64,000 bases of DNA. It comes from Actinobacillus minor NM305. GTDB taxonomy: Bacteria > Pseudomonadota > Gammaproteobacteria > Enterobacterales > Pasteurellaceae. Numbering within the stretch: the stretch's first letter is position 1; every line of letters starts with the position of its first letter. The position numbers and the translations under genes are program-made. The notes beneath the pieces were generated by a model. It ran no database searches. It was not told where the DNA came from and saw only the letters and a program-made list of their open reading frames with translations. The stretch is taken from NCBI RefSeq assembly GCF_000175195.1, contig NZ_ACQL01000087.1, positions 1 through 64,000 of the forward strand. Reading direction: 5' to 3'. Shown in pieces: positions 21,287 through 30,926 of this stretch.

Positions 21287-21952
21287 TTAGTCGTCACTAC
21301 CTAATACACCAAAGATTTGTAAGAAGCTTACAAAGAGGTTGTAGATAGATACGTATAAGTCTACAGTTGCACGAATATAGTTAGTTTCGCCACCGTGAAT
21401 AATATTGCTGGTTGCCAATAGAATTGCACCACTTGAGAAGATAACAAATAATGCGCTCATCGCTAAACTTAGCGCTGGCATTGCAAGGAAGATATTAGCG
21501 ATAATACCAACTAAAAGCACAACAAATAATGCCATCATCATACCACCTAAAAAAGACATATCTTTTTTCGTGGTTAATACATAAGCTGAGCAAGCAAAGA
21601 ATACTAATGCGGTTGCACCTAATGCAAGTGCTACGGCATCGCCTAAGCCAGCACCTAAATAACGATTTAAAATAGGACCAAGGGTGTAGCCTAAGAAACC
21701 TGTTAAAGCAAATACGCTTAAAATACCAGCACCGCTATTTGCTGTTGCATTAGTTAAAAATAATAAGCCATAAAAACCCACTAATAATCCCCACCAAGGT
21801 AGTGCTGGTGCATTCATTGTCATTGCAATAAAAGCTACTACAGCAGAGAAAGTGAGAGTCATACCTAATAGAAGATAGGTGTTACGCAACACTTTATGTG
21901 TGCTAATTAAAGATTCACGACGAGCATAGCCCTGTGTTAAACGATTTTCCAT
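21287..21952 (-). CDS. yccA: BAX inhibitor-1 family inner-membrane protein YccA
   Basis: A 221-residue polytopic membrane protein with seven predicted hydrophobic segments. It matches YccA, a BI-1/TMBIM family member that modulates the FtsH protease in E. coli. The C terminus ends in [11 protein letters not shown] after the final membrane helix. The start is the ATG at 21952 ([15 protein letters not shown]), with AGGAGA 5 nt upstream; an in-frame ATG nine codons earlier has no ribosome site. Confidence 0.9.
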   Translation of the reverse strand: MENRLTQGYARRESLISTHKVLRNTYLLLGMTLTFSAVVAFIAMTMNAPALPWWGLLVGFYGLLFLTNATANSGAGILSVFALTGFLGYTLGPILNRYLGAGLGDAVALALGATALVFFACSAYVLTTKKDMSFLGGMMMALFVVLLVGIIANIFLAMPALSLAMSALFVIFSSGAILLATSNIIHGGETNYIRATVDLYVSIYNLFVSFLQIFGVLGSDD

Positions 21953-22117
21953 ATATTCTCCTAAGAAACGGAAAGTCAAAAATTCATTTGCTATTTATGG
22001 GCGAAAAACCATAAATCAAGTGCAAAATTATCTGTAATTTCACGTAAAGTCAATCGAAAAATCAGTTCAAAATGTGATAAACTCTTCTCATAAATTTTCT
22101 TTCTGCAAGCCACAACA

Positions 22118-22666
22118 ATGAAACTGAATTTTCCAACTTATTTAACTTTATTTCGGGTCGCTCTGATTCCGCTTTTTGTCGTTGCATTTTATCTGCCAAC
22201 CCCTTATGCACCAGAAATCTCGACTCTGATTTTTTTTATTGCTTCTATTACCGATTTATTTGATGGCTATTTAGCCCGTAAGTGGAATCAAACCACAAGA
22301 TTGGGCGCATTTTTAGATCCGGTTGCCGATAAAGTACTTGTTGCAGCAGCTTTTGTTTGCGTGGTCGAGTATTACCACACGTGGTGGATTACCATTCCGG
22401 TAAGCATTATGATCGGGCGAGAAATTATTATTTCAGCATTAAGAGAGTGGATGGCTGAAATTGGTGAAAGAGCGAGCGTTGCCGTTTCTATTTGGGGGAA
22501 AGTGAAAACAACAGCTCAAATGTTGGCATTAGGCGGTATGCTATGGCGACAAAGTGAATTTATGGAAATTCTTGCATTTATCTTACTTTACATCGCAGCT
22601 ATTTTAACCATTTGGTCGATGTTGCAATATCTACAGGCCTCAAAAGGCAGTTTATTAAAATCCTAA
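22118..22666 (+). CDS. pgsA: Phosphatidylglycerophosphate synthase
   Basis: Membrane enzyme that makes phosphatidylglycerol phosphate from CDP-diacylglycerol and glycerol 3-phosphate. The 182 residues carry the CDP-alcohol phosphotransferase signature: DGYLAR, then eight residues, [10 protein letters not shown]. There are four to five membrane segments. It is divergent from yccA and followed by a repeat element and uvrC. In E. coli uvrC precedes pgsA; here the order is reversed. Confidence 0.94.
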   Translation: MKLNFPTYLTLFRVALIPLFVVAFYLPTPYAPEISTLIFFIASITDLFDGYLARKWNQTTRLGAFLDPVADKVLVAAAFVCVVEYYHTWWITIPVSIMIGREIIISALREWMAEIGERASVAVSIWGKVKTTAQMLALGGMLWRQSEFMEILAFILLYIAAILTIWSMLQYLQASKGSLLKS

Positions 22667-22675
22667 TAATTCGAT

Positions 22676-22813
22676 ATTATGTAGTTGCACAAAAGCCAAT
22701 TTTAAGAAAATTTGTGTAGGGGGGGGGATCCTCGCCCGAATATTGGTTTTACGGGTGGGGATAAACCCCACCCCTACGAACAAAATTGAATGTTTGTATA
22801 AGTATTACATAAT
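22676..22813. mobile_element. MITE-like element with terminal inverted repeats (copy 4, most complete)
   Basis: A 138-bp segment flanked by ATTATGTA...CACAAA on the left and TTTGTATAAG...TACATAAT on the right, which are imperfect inverted repeats. Between them is the composite GTAGGGG...CCCCTAC palindrome. It has no coding capacity. Copies 1 and 5 share the same right end. It inserts just 34 bp upstream of the uvrC start and supplies an open frame that could mislead start calling. Confidence 0.65.
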
Positions 22814-22847
22814 GTTGCAAAAATTCTTAATATCTCCCTACAACCCT

Positions 22848-24683
22848 ATGTCAAAATTCGATTCCAAACAATTCCTTGCGGATACACCACATAACCCCGG
22901 TGTTTATCGTATGTATGACGATAAAGGCACGATTATCTATGTCGGCAAAGCAAAAGATTTAAAAAAACGTCTGTCGAGCTATTTTCGTAGCACTCTTGCC
23001 AGCCGAAAAACTGAAGCCTTGGTATCGCAAATTGCTCATATTGATACCACCATTACCCATTCGGAAACCGAAGCCTTACTGTTGGAACACAATTACATTA
23101 AGGAAAATCAGCCGAAATATAATGTGTTGCTACGTGATGATAAATCTTACCCTTATATTTTGCTCACCAAACACCAGCATCCACGTTTAGCCAGCTTTCG
23201 GGGAAGCAAAAAAATTGCAGGGGAATATTTTGGGCCTTACCCAAATGCAGGGGCGGTGCGGGAAACCTTAAATCTGCTACAAAAACTGTTTCCGATCCGC
23301 CAGTGTGAAGACAGCTACTACAAAAACCGTTCTCGCCCTTGTTTACAATATCAAATCGGGCGTTGCCTTGCCCCTTGCGTGGAAGGCATTTATTCCCAAC
23401 GAGAGTACGATCAACAGGTGGAGTATGTTCGCTTGTTTTTACAAGGCAAAGATCAGCAAGTGATCGAACATTTGATTAGCAAAATGGAAAAAGCAGCGGA
23501 AGATCTGGATTTTGAAGCTGCCGCTCGTTTTCGAGATCAAATTCAGCAGGTGCGAGCGGTCACTGAAAAGCAATTTGTATCGAATGAACGTCTAGACGAT
23601 CTCGATATTATTTCGATTGCCTATCAACACGGTATCGCTTGCGTGCATATTCTGTTTGTGCGACAAGGGAAAGTGTTGGGTAGCCGAAGCTATTTCCCAA
23701 AAGTGCCGAACCATACCGAACTCGCTGAATTGAGCGACACTTTTATCGGGCAATTCTATTTGCAGATGAACCAACATCGCACCATTCCACATCAAATTAT
23801 TATCGATCACCCCGTGAGCGAAGTGGAAGCCTTAGAAAAGGTGTTATCGGAACAAGCAGGACATAAAGTGAGTATTACCGACAAGGTGCGAGGCGAAAAA
23901 AGCCGTTACCTTGCGCTTGCTAAAACCAACGCAATGGCGGCACTGACTTTGCAACTCAAGCAAGATGCTCGTATCCAAACCCGTTATGAAGCCTTGCAAG
24001 CGGTGCTTTCTTTGCCAAAAATTGCAAGAATGGAATGTTTCGACATCAGTCATACGATGGGCGAACAAACGGTCGCTTCTTGCGTAGTGTTTGATGAAAA
24101 TGGCCCGTTAAAATCCGACTATCGCCGTTTTAACATTGAAGGTATTACAGGGGGCGATGATTATGCCGCAATGGAACAAGCTCTGCTCAAACGTTACGAT
24201 AAACCGCTACCGCCTGAAAAAATCCCCGATATTATCTTTATTGACGGCGGAAAAGGACAGTTAAACCGAGCCTTAGAAACCTTTGCCAATCTCAAAGTGG
24301 AATGGGATAAATCCAAACCATTACTTATCGGCGTAGCAAAAGGCGTAGAACGCAAGGCAGGGCTAGAAACCTTGCTGATCAGCAAATGGGACAAGGAAAT
24401 CCACTTACCCCCCGACAGCCCTGCGTTACATTTAATTCAGCACATCCGTGATGAATCCCATAACCACGCCATTAGCGGACACCGCAAAAAACGGCAAAAA
24501 GCCTTTACCGAAAGCGGTTTAGAGTCAATCGCCGGAGTTGGGGCTAAACGTCGCCAAGCTTTACTGAAATATCTTGGTGGTATGCAAGGGGTAAAAGCCG
24601 CGACTTTAGAAGAAATCCAGTCTGTACCTGGGATTTCAGCTTCCCTTGCGGAAACGATTTTTGATACCTTACATCATAGTTAG
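22848..24683 (+). CDS. uvrC: Excinuclease ABC subunit C
   Basis: Dual-incision nuclease of nucleotide excision repair, acting with UvrA and UvrB. The 611 residues contain an N-terminal GIY-YIG domain (GVYRMYD...[17 protein letters not shown], about 15-50), a UVR motif that binds UvrB (about 205-240), the RNase H-like domain with FDISH and IDGGKGQ, and a C-terminal double helix-hairpin-helix ([20 protein letters not shown]). The frame is open 35 codons upstream across a repeat element, but the ATG at 22848 ([10 protein letters not shown]) matches the family start. The ribosome site is weak. Confidence 0.95.
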   Translation: MSKFDSKQFLADTPHNPGVYRMYDDKGTIIYVGKAKDLKKRLSSYFRSTLASRKTEALVSQIAHIDTTITHSETEALLLEHNYIKENQPKYNVLLRDDKSYPYILLTKHQHPRLASFRGSKKIAGEYFGPYPNAGAVRETLNLLQKLFPIRQCEDSYYKNRSRPCLQYQIGRCLAPCVEGIYSQREYDQQVEYVRLFLQGKDQQVIEHLISKMEKAAEDLDFEAAARFRDQIQQVRAVTEKQFVSNERLDDLDIISIAYQHGIACVHILFVRQGKVLGSRSYFPKVPNHTELAELSDTFIGQFYLQMNQHRTIPHQIIIDHPVSEVEALEKVLSEQAGHKVSITDKVRGEKSRYLALAKTNAMAALTLQLKQDARIQTRYEALQAVLSLPKIARMECFDISHTMGEQTVASCVVFDENGPLKSDYRRFNIEGITGGDDYAAMEQALLKRYDKPLPPEKIPDIIFIDGGKGQLNRALETFANLKVEWDKSKPLLIGVAKGVERKAGLETLLISKWDKEIHLPPDSPALHLIQHIRDESHNHAISGHRKKRQKAFTESGLESIAGVGAKRRQALLKYLGGMQGVKAATLEEIQSVPGISASLAETIFDTLHHS

Positions 24684-24695
24684 CGGTCATTTTCA

Positions 24696-25667
24696 ATGCA
24701 AAGCATAGATAAAATTAAGCTCTATCGTTATCGAATTCCTTGTCAAACCGGTGTTGTGTTGCGAAAACAGCCATTAGTTGAGCGACAAGGTTTTATCATT
24801 CAACTGGAACGTTCGGGAAAAATGGGATTTGGCGAAATTGCGCCTTTACCGACCTTTAGCACCGAAACGCTAGAAATGGCAGAGCAGCAGTTAAAACGCT
24901 GGTGTCAAAGTCCTACGCAAAATGTGGAAGAGCTATATCCTTCGGTAGCATTCGGATTGAGCTGTGCTTTAGCAGAATTAGAGGGAAGTTTAGACGAAGA
25001 GGGGGCATTTGAATCCGCCTTGCTATGTGATGGAAATATGGCAGCATTTAAGGAAAAACTTGCGCAAACAGGCTCATCTCTGGCTAAAATCAAGATTGGT
25101 TTTGATGCTAAGCAAGAAGGGCTATTGGCAAATAGATTATTAACTGAATTTCCTCAATTACAGCTACGCTTAGATGCTAATCGAGCTTGGCAACAGGATC
25201 AAGCGGTCGAATTTGCACAACAAATTGCAAAATCATTGCGTTTCCGCATTCAATTTATTGAAGAGCCTTGCCAAACGCCTAGCTTGTCTCGTCAGTTTGC
25301 ACAACTTACAGGGATTGCGATTGCTTGGGACGAAACGGTAAGAGAGGCTGATTTTTGTGTTAAAAAAGAACCTTATTTAAATGCGATTGTCATTAAACCT
25401 ACCTTAGTGGGCTCTTTGGCTAAATGTATTGATCTCATTCAACAAGCACATCAGCAAGGTTTGCAAGTAGTCATTAGCTCAAGTATCGAATCCAGTCTAG
25501 GATTAAGTCAATTAGCTCGTATTGCCAAACAGTATACCCCTGAAAGCGTTGCCGGCTTGGATACCTTGCATTTAATGAAGGTACAATTAGTAAGGGGGTG
25601 GAACGGATCATCGTTACCGTTAGCTGATCTGCAAAGCGAATTTATTGAACCGATACAATTTGCATAA
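24696..25667 (+). CDS. menC: o-Succinylbenzoate synthase
   Basis: Enolase-superfamily dehydratase of menaquinone synthesis. The 323-residue protein shows the catalytic set: KIKIGF (lysine), LDANRAW (Asp), IEEPC (Glu), WDETVRE (Asp) and VIKPTLVG (lysine). It starts 12 bp after uvrC, so it may be co-transcribed. No other men gene is in the window, unlike the menFDHBCE cluster of E. coli. Confidence 0.93.
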   Translation: MQSIDKIKLYRYRIPCQTGVVLRKQPLVERQGFIIQLERSGKMGFGEIAPLPTFSTETLEMAEQQLKRWCQSPTQNVEELYPSVAFGLSCALAELEGSLDEEGAFESALLCDGNMAAFKEKLAQTGSSLAKIKIGFDAKQEGLLANRLLTEFPQLQLRLDANRAWQQDQAVEFAQQIAKSLRFRIQFIEEPCQTPSLSRQFAQLTGIAIAWDETVREADFCVKKEPYLNAIVIKPTLVGSLAKCIDLIQQAHQQGLQVVISSSIESSLGLSQLARIAKQYTPESVAGLDTLHLMKVQLVRGWNGSSLPLADLQSEFIEPIQFA

Positions 25668-25708
25668 AAATCAGATATTATGTTGCAGCTGCTCGAAATT
25701 TTATTTAA

Positions 25709-25830
25709 TTTCTCCCCCTCCGTTTACGGAGGGGGGATAGGGGGGAGGGAAAATACTTTAACTTTACTCATTATATATTATTTCCCCTCCCTCAGCCTTC
25801 GGCAGCTCCCTCCGTAAACGGAGGGAGCGA
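25709..25830. repeat. Nested palindromic intergenic element, second family
   Basis: CCCTCCGTTTACGGAGGG on the left and GCTCCCTCCGTAAACGGAGG...GAGC on the right are two palindromes with the same core, about 80 bp apart. Inside them, GGGGAGGGAAAATA pairs with TATTTCCCCTCCC. The whole 120 bp can fold into a branched hairpin. It is unlike the GTAGGGGCG family and has no coding potential. Confidence 0.65.
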
Positions 25831-25951
25831 AGGTCTTTGAGCTAAATGATTCTTTGTTCAACTGTTACAGAATGCCGTAAAACCAAGAAAAAACGACCGC
25901 TTGTAAAGTGAAAAGCGTATAATGATACAAGACGATAAGAGGAAAAATAAA

Positions 25952-26644
25952 ATGAGATTAGATAAATTTATTGCAGAAAATACGGGACTTACGCGTTCAC
26001 AAGCTGCAAAAGCATTGAAAAGCGGTTTAGTGACCGTAAATCAAAAGGTTGAAAAAAGTGGTTCAGTAAAAATTTCTGCTCAGGATGAAATTCGCTATGA
26101 TGGCGAATTATTGGAATGGATGGACGAAGGGCAGTATTTTATGTTGTATAAACCGCAAGGCTATGTTTGCTCTCACGATGATGGCGAATATCCAACGGTG
26201 TTCCAATTTTTTGACTATCCATTAATGACTAAATTACATACAGCTGGGCGTTTGGATGTAGATACTACGGGGCTTGTTCTTTTAACCGATGACGGTAAAT
26301 GGTCTCATCGTATTACCTCGCCGAAACACCATTGTGAAAAAACATATTTAGTGACATTAGCTGATCCGGTTGAGGATTTTTATGCTCAACGATTTGAAGA
26401 AGGCATTTTATTACGAGGCGAACGAGAGCCTTGTTTACCGGCAAAAATGGAAGTACTAGATGACTATAATGTAAATTTAACCATAAGTGAAGGACGATAT
26501 CATCAGGTTAAACGGATGTTTGCGGCATTGGGAAATAAAGTTGAAGCCTTACATCGTTGGCGCATTGGTGATGTTGTATTAGATGAAAATTTACAAGAAG
26601 GGGAGTTTCGCCCTTTAACGGAAGATGAAATGGGGAGTTTTTAA
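25952..26644 (+). CDS. rsuA: 16S rRNA pseudouridine(516) synthase RsuA
   Basis: Modifies U516 in 16S rRNA. The 230 residues comprise an S4 RNA-binding domain (MRLDKFIAENTGLTRSQA to residue 60) and the synthase domain with the catalytic aspartate in AGRLDVDTTGL. The start is the ATG at 25952, preceded by AGAGGA; a second ATG at 25922 would add ten residues and break the canonical MRLDKF start. The stop overlaps the next gene (TAATG), so rsuA and bcr are translationally coupled, a pair also found in E. coli. Confidence 0.95.
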   Translation: MRLDKFIAENTGLTRSQAAKALKSGLVTVNQKVEKSGSVKISAQDEIRYDGELLEWMDEGQYFMLYKPQGYVCSHDDGEYPTVFQFFDYPLMTKLHTAGRLDVDTTGLVLLTDDGKWSHRITSPKHHCEKTYLVTLADPVEDFYAQRFEEGILLRGEREPCLPAKMEVLDDYNVNLTISEGRYHQVKRMFAALGNKVEALHRWRIGDVVLDENLQEGEFRPLTEDEMGSF

Positions 26645-27843
26645 TGACTGAAAGAAAACCACATCCGTGCTTTTTTATTATTCTCGGGATGATGGCTATG
26701 TTGCCGCCTTTGGCTATTGATATGTATTTACCTTCATTCCTTGATATCGCACGGGATCTTAATGTTTCTCAAGAAAAAGTGCAAACTACGCTCGCTGTTT
26801 TTACCTTTGGCTTTGCGACAGGACAATTGTTTTGGGGTCCAATAGCAGATAGTTTTGGGCGAAAACCGATTATTTTAATTGGTTTGATGGGGGCTGCTGT
26901 GGCAGCTTATTTCCTCACTCACGTAGATAATATTGAAACCTTTTATGTTTTAAGATTGATCCAGGGCTTGTGTGGCGCTGCGCCTGCTGTCGTATTAGGG
27001 GCTTTAGTTAGAGATTTATTTGAGCGTAACCGATTTGCACAAATGATGTCAGTTATTATGATTATCTCGATGTTAGCGCCCTTATTAGCTCCGATTATGG
27101 GGGGCTATATTGCCAAATACTTTCATTGGCATTCCATTTTTTACACTCTCGTGGCAATGGGCGTTGTTTGTGTCGTTCTCGTTTCGTGGAAAATCCCGGA
27201 AACCTTATCTACGGAAAAACGCCAACCATTAAAATTCGGGCAAGTATTAAAGAACTTTGCTTCTTTACTATCACATAAAGCGACTTTAGGTTATGTGTTA
27301 GTCGGTGGTTTAACGTTTGCTGGAATGTTTTGTTTCTTAACATCCGGCTCGTTAGTCTATATCGGTATTTATGGTGTGTCGCAAGAATATTTTGGCTATT
27401 TCTTTATGCTGAATATGATCGTAATGCTTTCTATGACGGTATTAAATGGTCGGTTAGTAACCAAACTAGGGTCAGAGAAAATGCTGCGTATTGGTTTAAC
27501 CATGATGTTATTGGCAGGTATTTGGCTTGCGATCGTTGCAACCTTTAGATTAGGATTCTGGGCAATGGTTGTCGGGGTGCCGTTTTATGTAGGTATGCTT
27601 TCAACGATTGGTAGTAATGCGACCGCAGCGGTGCTGGATCGTTATCCTCAAATGGCAGGAACGGCAAATGCTGTTGCAGGCGTGGCTCGTTTTGGGATTG
27701 GTTCATTAGTGGGAGCATTGCTTTCACAAATTGCTGTGACAAGTGAAAAGCCTATGCTTTATGCGATGGCAATGTGTGTAACATCAGCTGCAGTGATTTA
27801 TTATTTTTGTTGTTATCGTTCGACAAATATTCAAAAAGCATAA
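26644..27843 (+). CDS. bcr: Bcr/CflA family drug efflux transporter
   Basis: Major facilitator superfamily antiporter of the DHA1 group with 12 predicted membrane helices in 399 residues. MYLPSF in helix 1, the GPIADSFGRKP loop (motif A) and RLIQGLCGAAPAVVLGALVRDLF (motifs B and C region) are typical of Bcr, which exports bicyclomycin and sulfonamides in E. coli. It overlaps rsuA by 1 nt, and its product is likely expressed with it. The actual substrate range here is unknown. Confidence 0.9.
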   Translation: MTERKPHPCFFIILGMMAMLPPLAIDMYLPSFLDIARDLNVSQEKVQTTLAVFTFGFATGQLFWGPIADSFGRKPIILIGLMGAAVAAYFLTHVDNIETFYVLRLIQGLCGAAPAVVLGALVRDLFERNRFAQMMSVIMIISMLAPLLAPIMGGYIAKYFHWHSIFYTLVAMGVVCVVLVSWKIPETLSTEKRQPLKFGQVLKNFASLLSHKATLGYVLVGGLTFAGMFCFLTSGSLVYIGIYGVSQEYFGYFFMLNMIVMLSMTVLNGRLVTKLGSEKMLRIGLTMMLLAGIWLAIVATFRLGFWAMVVGVPFYVGMLSTIGSNATAAVLDRYPQMAGTANAVAGVARFGIGSLVGALLSQIAVTSEKPMLYAMAMCVTSAAVIYYFCCYRSTNIQKA

Positions 27844-27858
27844 AATGATGTAGAAAAT

Positions 27859-27902
27859 AAGCGGTTTCTTTTCCTTTTTAGGTGATTAAACCGCTTTTCT
27901 TT
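27859..27902 (+). terminator. Terminator of rsuA-bcr
   Basis: AAGCGGTTT (27859-27867) pairs with AAACCGCTT (27888-27896) and is followed by TTCTTTTT. Confidence 0.8.
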
Positions 27903-27955
27903 TTAAAGAATATTCTGCTTTCTCTGTGCTTCTTTCCCCTTTTTCTCCCTTTTTA

Positions 27956-27964
27956 TGCTATAAT
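27956..27964 (+). promoter_or_regulatory. Extended -10 promoter of gyrA
   Basis: TGC-TATAAT gives a consensus -10 with the extended TG motif. No good -35 lies 17 bp upstream, where the sequence is a pyrimidine tract. It is 63 bp from the gyrA start. Confidence 0.65.
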
Positions 27965-28026
27965 CTTGCACAATTTTGCCTTGCTAGTAAGGCTTTCTTT
28001 TTAATAAATGAGATTAGGAAATTTCA

Positions 28027-30684
28027 ATGAGCGAATTAGCCAAAGATATTACTCCCGTCAGTATTGAAGACGAACTGAAAACGTCTTATCTCGACTATGC
28101 GATGTCTGTTATTGTCGGACGTGCGCTTCCCGATGTGCGTGATGGTTTAAAACCTGTACATCGTCGCGTGCTGTTTTCTATGGATCAAAACAGCAATACA
28201 TTTAACCGCCCTCACGTTAAATCTGCTCGTGTTGTGGGTGATGTTATCGGTAAATACCACCCTCACGGCGATTCAGCAGTATATGACACCATTGTACGTA
28301 TGGCGCAGCCATTTTCGCTTCGTTATATGTTAGTGGACGGGCAGGGTAACTTTGGTTCGATTGATGGTGATGCTCCGGCGGCAATGCGTTATACCGAAGT
28401 ACGTATGCAAAAAATTACTCAGGAATTATTAACGGATTTAGATAAAGAAACCGTGGATTACTCGCCAAACTATGATGGCAAGGAGATGATTCCTGATGTT
28501 CTTCCAACCAAAATTCCGGCATTGCTTGTAAATGGTTCATCAGGTATTGCGGTTGGTATGGCTACCAATATTCCGCCTCATAACTTAAATGAAGTATTAG
28601 ATGGCTGTTTGGCGTACATTGAAGATGAGCAAATTTCAATTGAAGAGCTAATGCGTCATATCCCTGGTCCTGATTTCCCTACAGGGGCGATTATCAATGG
28701 ACGTAAAGGGATTGAAGAAGCTTATCGCACGGGGCGAGGTAAAGTTTATGTTCGTGCGAAAGCAAGTGTAGAAACGACTGATAAAGGTCGTGAGCAAATC
28801 GTTGTGACTGAATTGCCTTACCAAGTTAATAAAGCAAAATTAATCGAAAAAATTGCGGAATTGGTAAAAGACAAGAAAATCGAAGGTATCAGTAAAATTG
28901 ATGATTATTCGGATAAAAAAGGTATCTCGATTGTTATTGAAGTGAAACGTGATGCAGTAGCCGAAGTGGTACTTAATCATCTTTATTCACTTACCCAAAT
29001 GCAGGTAACTTTTGGTATCAATATGGTGGCATTAGACAATGGTCAGCCAAAAGTATTGAACCTCAAGCAGATTATAGAAGCCTTCGTGAAACACCGCCGT
29101 GAAGTAGTAACACGCCGTACCATTTTTGAGTTACGCAAAGCGCGTGAGCGTGCACATATTTTAGAAGGTTTAGCGATTGCATTAGCTAATATCGATCCTG
29201 TGATTGAATTAATTCGTGCATCTAAAACGGCAGATGAAGCTCGTGAAGGTTTATTAGCTCGTGCGTGGGAGCTCGGTAACGTTGCTCCAATGCTAGAAGC
29301 CGCAGGCGTTGATGCATCTCGTCCTGAAGATTTACCGGAAGAATTAGGTGTACGTGATGGAAAATACTTCTTATCTGAAGCACAAGCTCGAGCCATTTTA
29401 GAATTACGTTTACACCGTTTAACCGGTTTAGAACACGAAAAAATCGTAGATGAATACAAAGCGTTATTGGTGGAAATCGGAGAATTATTGCACATTTTAA
29501 CTAGCCCGGAACGCTTAATGGAAGTTATCCGTGAAGAGTTAGAGCGCGTGAAATCCGAATTTGGCGATGAGCGCCGTACAGAAATCACGGCAGCATCGGG
29601 CGACATCAATATCGAAGATTTAATTGCGCAAGAAGATGTTGTAGTAACACTTTCTCACGCCGGATATGTGAAATATCAACCGTTATCAGACTACGAAGCT
29701 CAACGCCGTGGCGGTAAAGGTAAATCGGCAACGAAGATGAAAGAAGATGATTTCATTGAGAAATTATTAGTGGCAAATACGCACGATACTATTCTTTGTT
29801 TCTCAAGCCGTGGTCGTTTATATCAATTAAAAGTATATCAATTACCACAAGCAAGCCGTGGTGCACGTGGTACGCCAATCGTGAACATTTTACCGCTTGT
29901 TAAAGAGGAAAATGAACGTATTACAGCAATTCTTCCGGTTCCAAATGGTGAATTTAGTGCAGATAAATTCATCTTTATGGCAACAGCAAGCGGCACGGTG
30001 AAAAAAGTTTCATTAGATGCGTTTAGTAACGTTCGTTCAAGCGGTCTAATTGCGTTAAAACTTCGCGAAGGCGATGAGTTGATTGGTGTAGATATTACCA
30101 ACGGAGAGAGCGAGATTATGCTCTTCTCTGCACAAGGTCGAGTTGTTCGTTTTGCCGAAACACAAGTCCGTGGTATGGGACGTGTTGCGACAGGGGTTCG
30201 TGGTATTAAACTGGCAACAACAGAAATTTCAGATGAAGTTGAAGATGTTGAAATTGAGACCGTTGAAAACGAAGACACAGAAGAAACATCAAGTGTGAAT
30301 TTAACGACTGATAAAGTGGTTTCTTTAGTTATTCCACATACGCAAGGCGAAATTTTAACGGTAACGCAAAATGGTTACGGAAAACGTACGGCATTAAGTG
30401 AATACCCTGTAAAATCACGTGCAACAAAAGGGGTTGTCTCGATCAAAGTGAATGAGCGTAATGGTAAAGTAGTTGCTGCTGTTCAAGTTGAAGAAAATGA
30501 CCAAATTATGTTGATTACCGATGCCGGCACGTTAGTCCGCACCCGTGTAAATGAAGTGAGCTTAGTCGGACGTAACACACAAGGCGTTCGTATTATCCGC
30601 ACTGCTGATGATGAACACGTTGTGAGTTTAGAGCGCATCTGCGATGTGGATGAAGAAGAGGACTTCGAAGAATCCGAAGCGTAA
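28027..30684 (+). CDS. gyrA: DNA gyrase subunit A
   Basis: Breakage-reunion subunit of gyrase; introduces negative supercoils with GyrB. The 885 residues contain the winged-helix/tower core with the catalytic tyrosine in MRYTEVRM (residue 122 by E. coli count) and the six-bladed C-terminal wrapping domain with the GyrA box QRRGGKG. The quinolone-determining region reads [13 protein letters not shown], so Ser83 and Asp87 are wild type and no target-site resistance is seen. The acidic tail ([11 protein letters not shown]) is normal. AGGAAA precedes the ATG. Confidence 0.97.
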   Translation: MSELAKDITPVSIEDELKTSYLDYAMSVIVGRALPDVRDGLKPVHRRVLFSMDQNSNTFNRPHVKSARVVGDVIGKYHPHGDSAVYDTIVRMAQPFSLRYMLVDGQGNFGSIDGDAPAAMRYTEVRMQKITQELLTDLDKETVDYSPNYDGKEMIPDVLPTKIPALLVNGSSGIAVGMATNIPPHNLNEVLDGCLAYIEDEQISIEELMRHIPGPDFPTGAIINGRKGIEEAYRTGRGKVYVRAKASVETTDKGREQIVVTELPYQVNKAKLIEKIAELVKDKKIEGISKIDDYSDKKGISIVIEVKRDAVAEVVLNHLYSLTQMQVTFGINMVALDNGQPKVLNLKQIIEAFVKHRREVVTRRTIFELRKARERAHILEGLAIALANIDPVIELIRASKTADEAREGLLARAWELGNVAPMLEAAGVDASRPEDLPEELGVRDGKYFLSEAQARAILELRLHRLTGLEHEKIVDEYKALLVEIGELLHILTSPERLMEVIREELERVKSEFGDERRTEITAASGDINIEDLIAQEDVVVTLSHAGYVKYQPLSDYEAQRRGGKGKSATKMKEDDFIEKLLVANTHDTILCFSSRGRLYQLKVYQLPQASRGARGTPIVNILPLVKEENERITAILPVPNGEFSADKFIFMATASGTVKKVSLDAFSNVRSSGLIALKLREGDELIGVDITNGESEIMLFSAQGRVVRFAETQVRGMGRVATGVRGIKLATTEISDEVEDVEIETVENEDTEETSSVNLTTDKVVSLVIPHTQGEILTVTQNGYGKRTALSEYPVKSRATKGVVSIKVNERNGKVVAAVQVEENDQIMLITDAGTLVRTRVNEVSLVGRNTQGVRIIRTADDEHVVSLERICDVDEEEDFEESEA

Positions 30685-30691
30685 ATTATTA

Positions 30692-30798
30692 TAGGGCAAA
30701 TCACATTTGCCCATTAAATTCATTCACCGTTTACTTGGGGCTAATATAATTAGCCCCTACAAAAACAAATTCCAAACGTTGTGCCATTTCTACATAAT
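30692..30798. repeat. GTAGGGG-family palindromic repeat (copy 5)
   Basis: GGGCAAAT-CACATTTGCCC and GGGGCTAAT-ATA-ATTAGCCCCTAC are two palindromes followed by the AT-rich tail ending TTCTACATAAT, the same right end as in copies 1 and 4. It lies directly after gyrA and may act as its transcription end. Confidence 0.6.
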
Positions 30799-30858
30799 CC
30801 CTTCATTTTTTGCAAATTGTTTTATAAAAATAACCGCTTCCTTTTTCTTCAATTTGCT

Positions 30859-30897
30859 TCGCAAACGTTTGCGTAAAATCAAAGAAATCCGTATAAT
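30859..30897 (+). promoter_or_regulatory. PurR operator overlapping a sigma-70 promoter
   Basis: TCGCAAACGTTTGCGT (30859-30874) matches the PurR box ACGCAAACGTTTGCGT at 15 of 16 positions. Its last six bases, TTGCGT, are the -35, followed after 17 bp by a perfect TATAAT (30892-30897). Repression by PurR with hypoxanthine or guanine would block polymerase directly. Confidence 0.88.
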
Positions 30898-30926
30898 CGC
30901 CTCAATTTTTTTACGATGAGGCATTT

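Noticed and set aside
22743-22847. A 35-residue extension of UvrC
   Set aside because: It is encoded by a dispersed repeat element and is not part of the UvrC family.
28027-28400. Quinolone-resistance mutation in gyrA
   Set aside because: The determining region reads [13 protein letters not shown] with Ser83 and Asp87 as in susceptible strains.
29043-29609. A 188-codon open frame antisense to gyrA, and similar long antisense frames in rapA, pilC and rlmD
   Set aside because: They lie fully inside well-conserved genes on the other strand, have low-complexity Ser/Arg-rich products and no ribosome sites.
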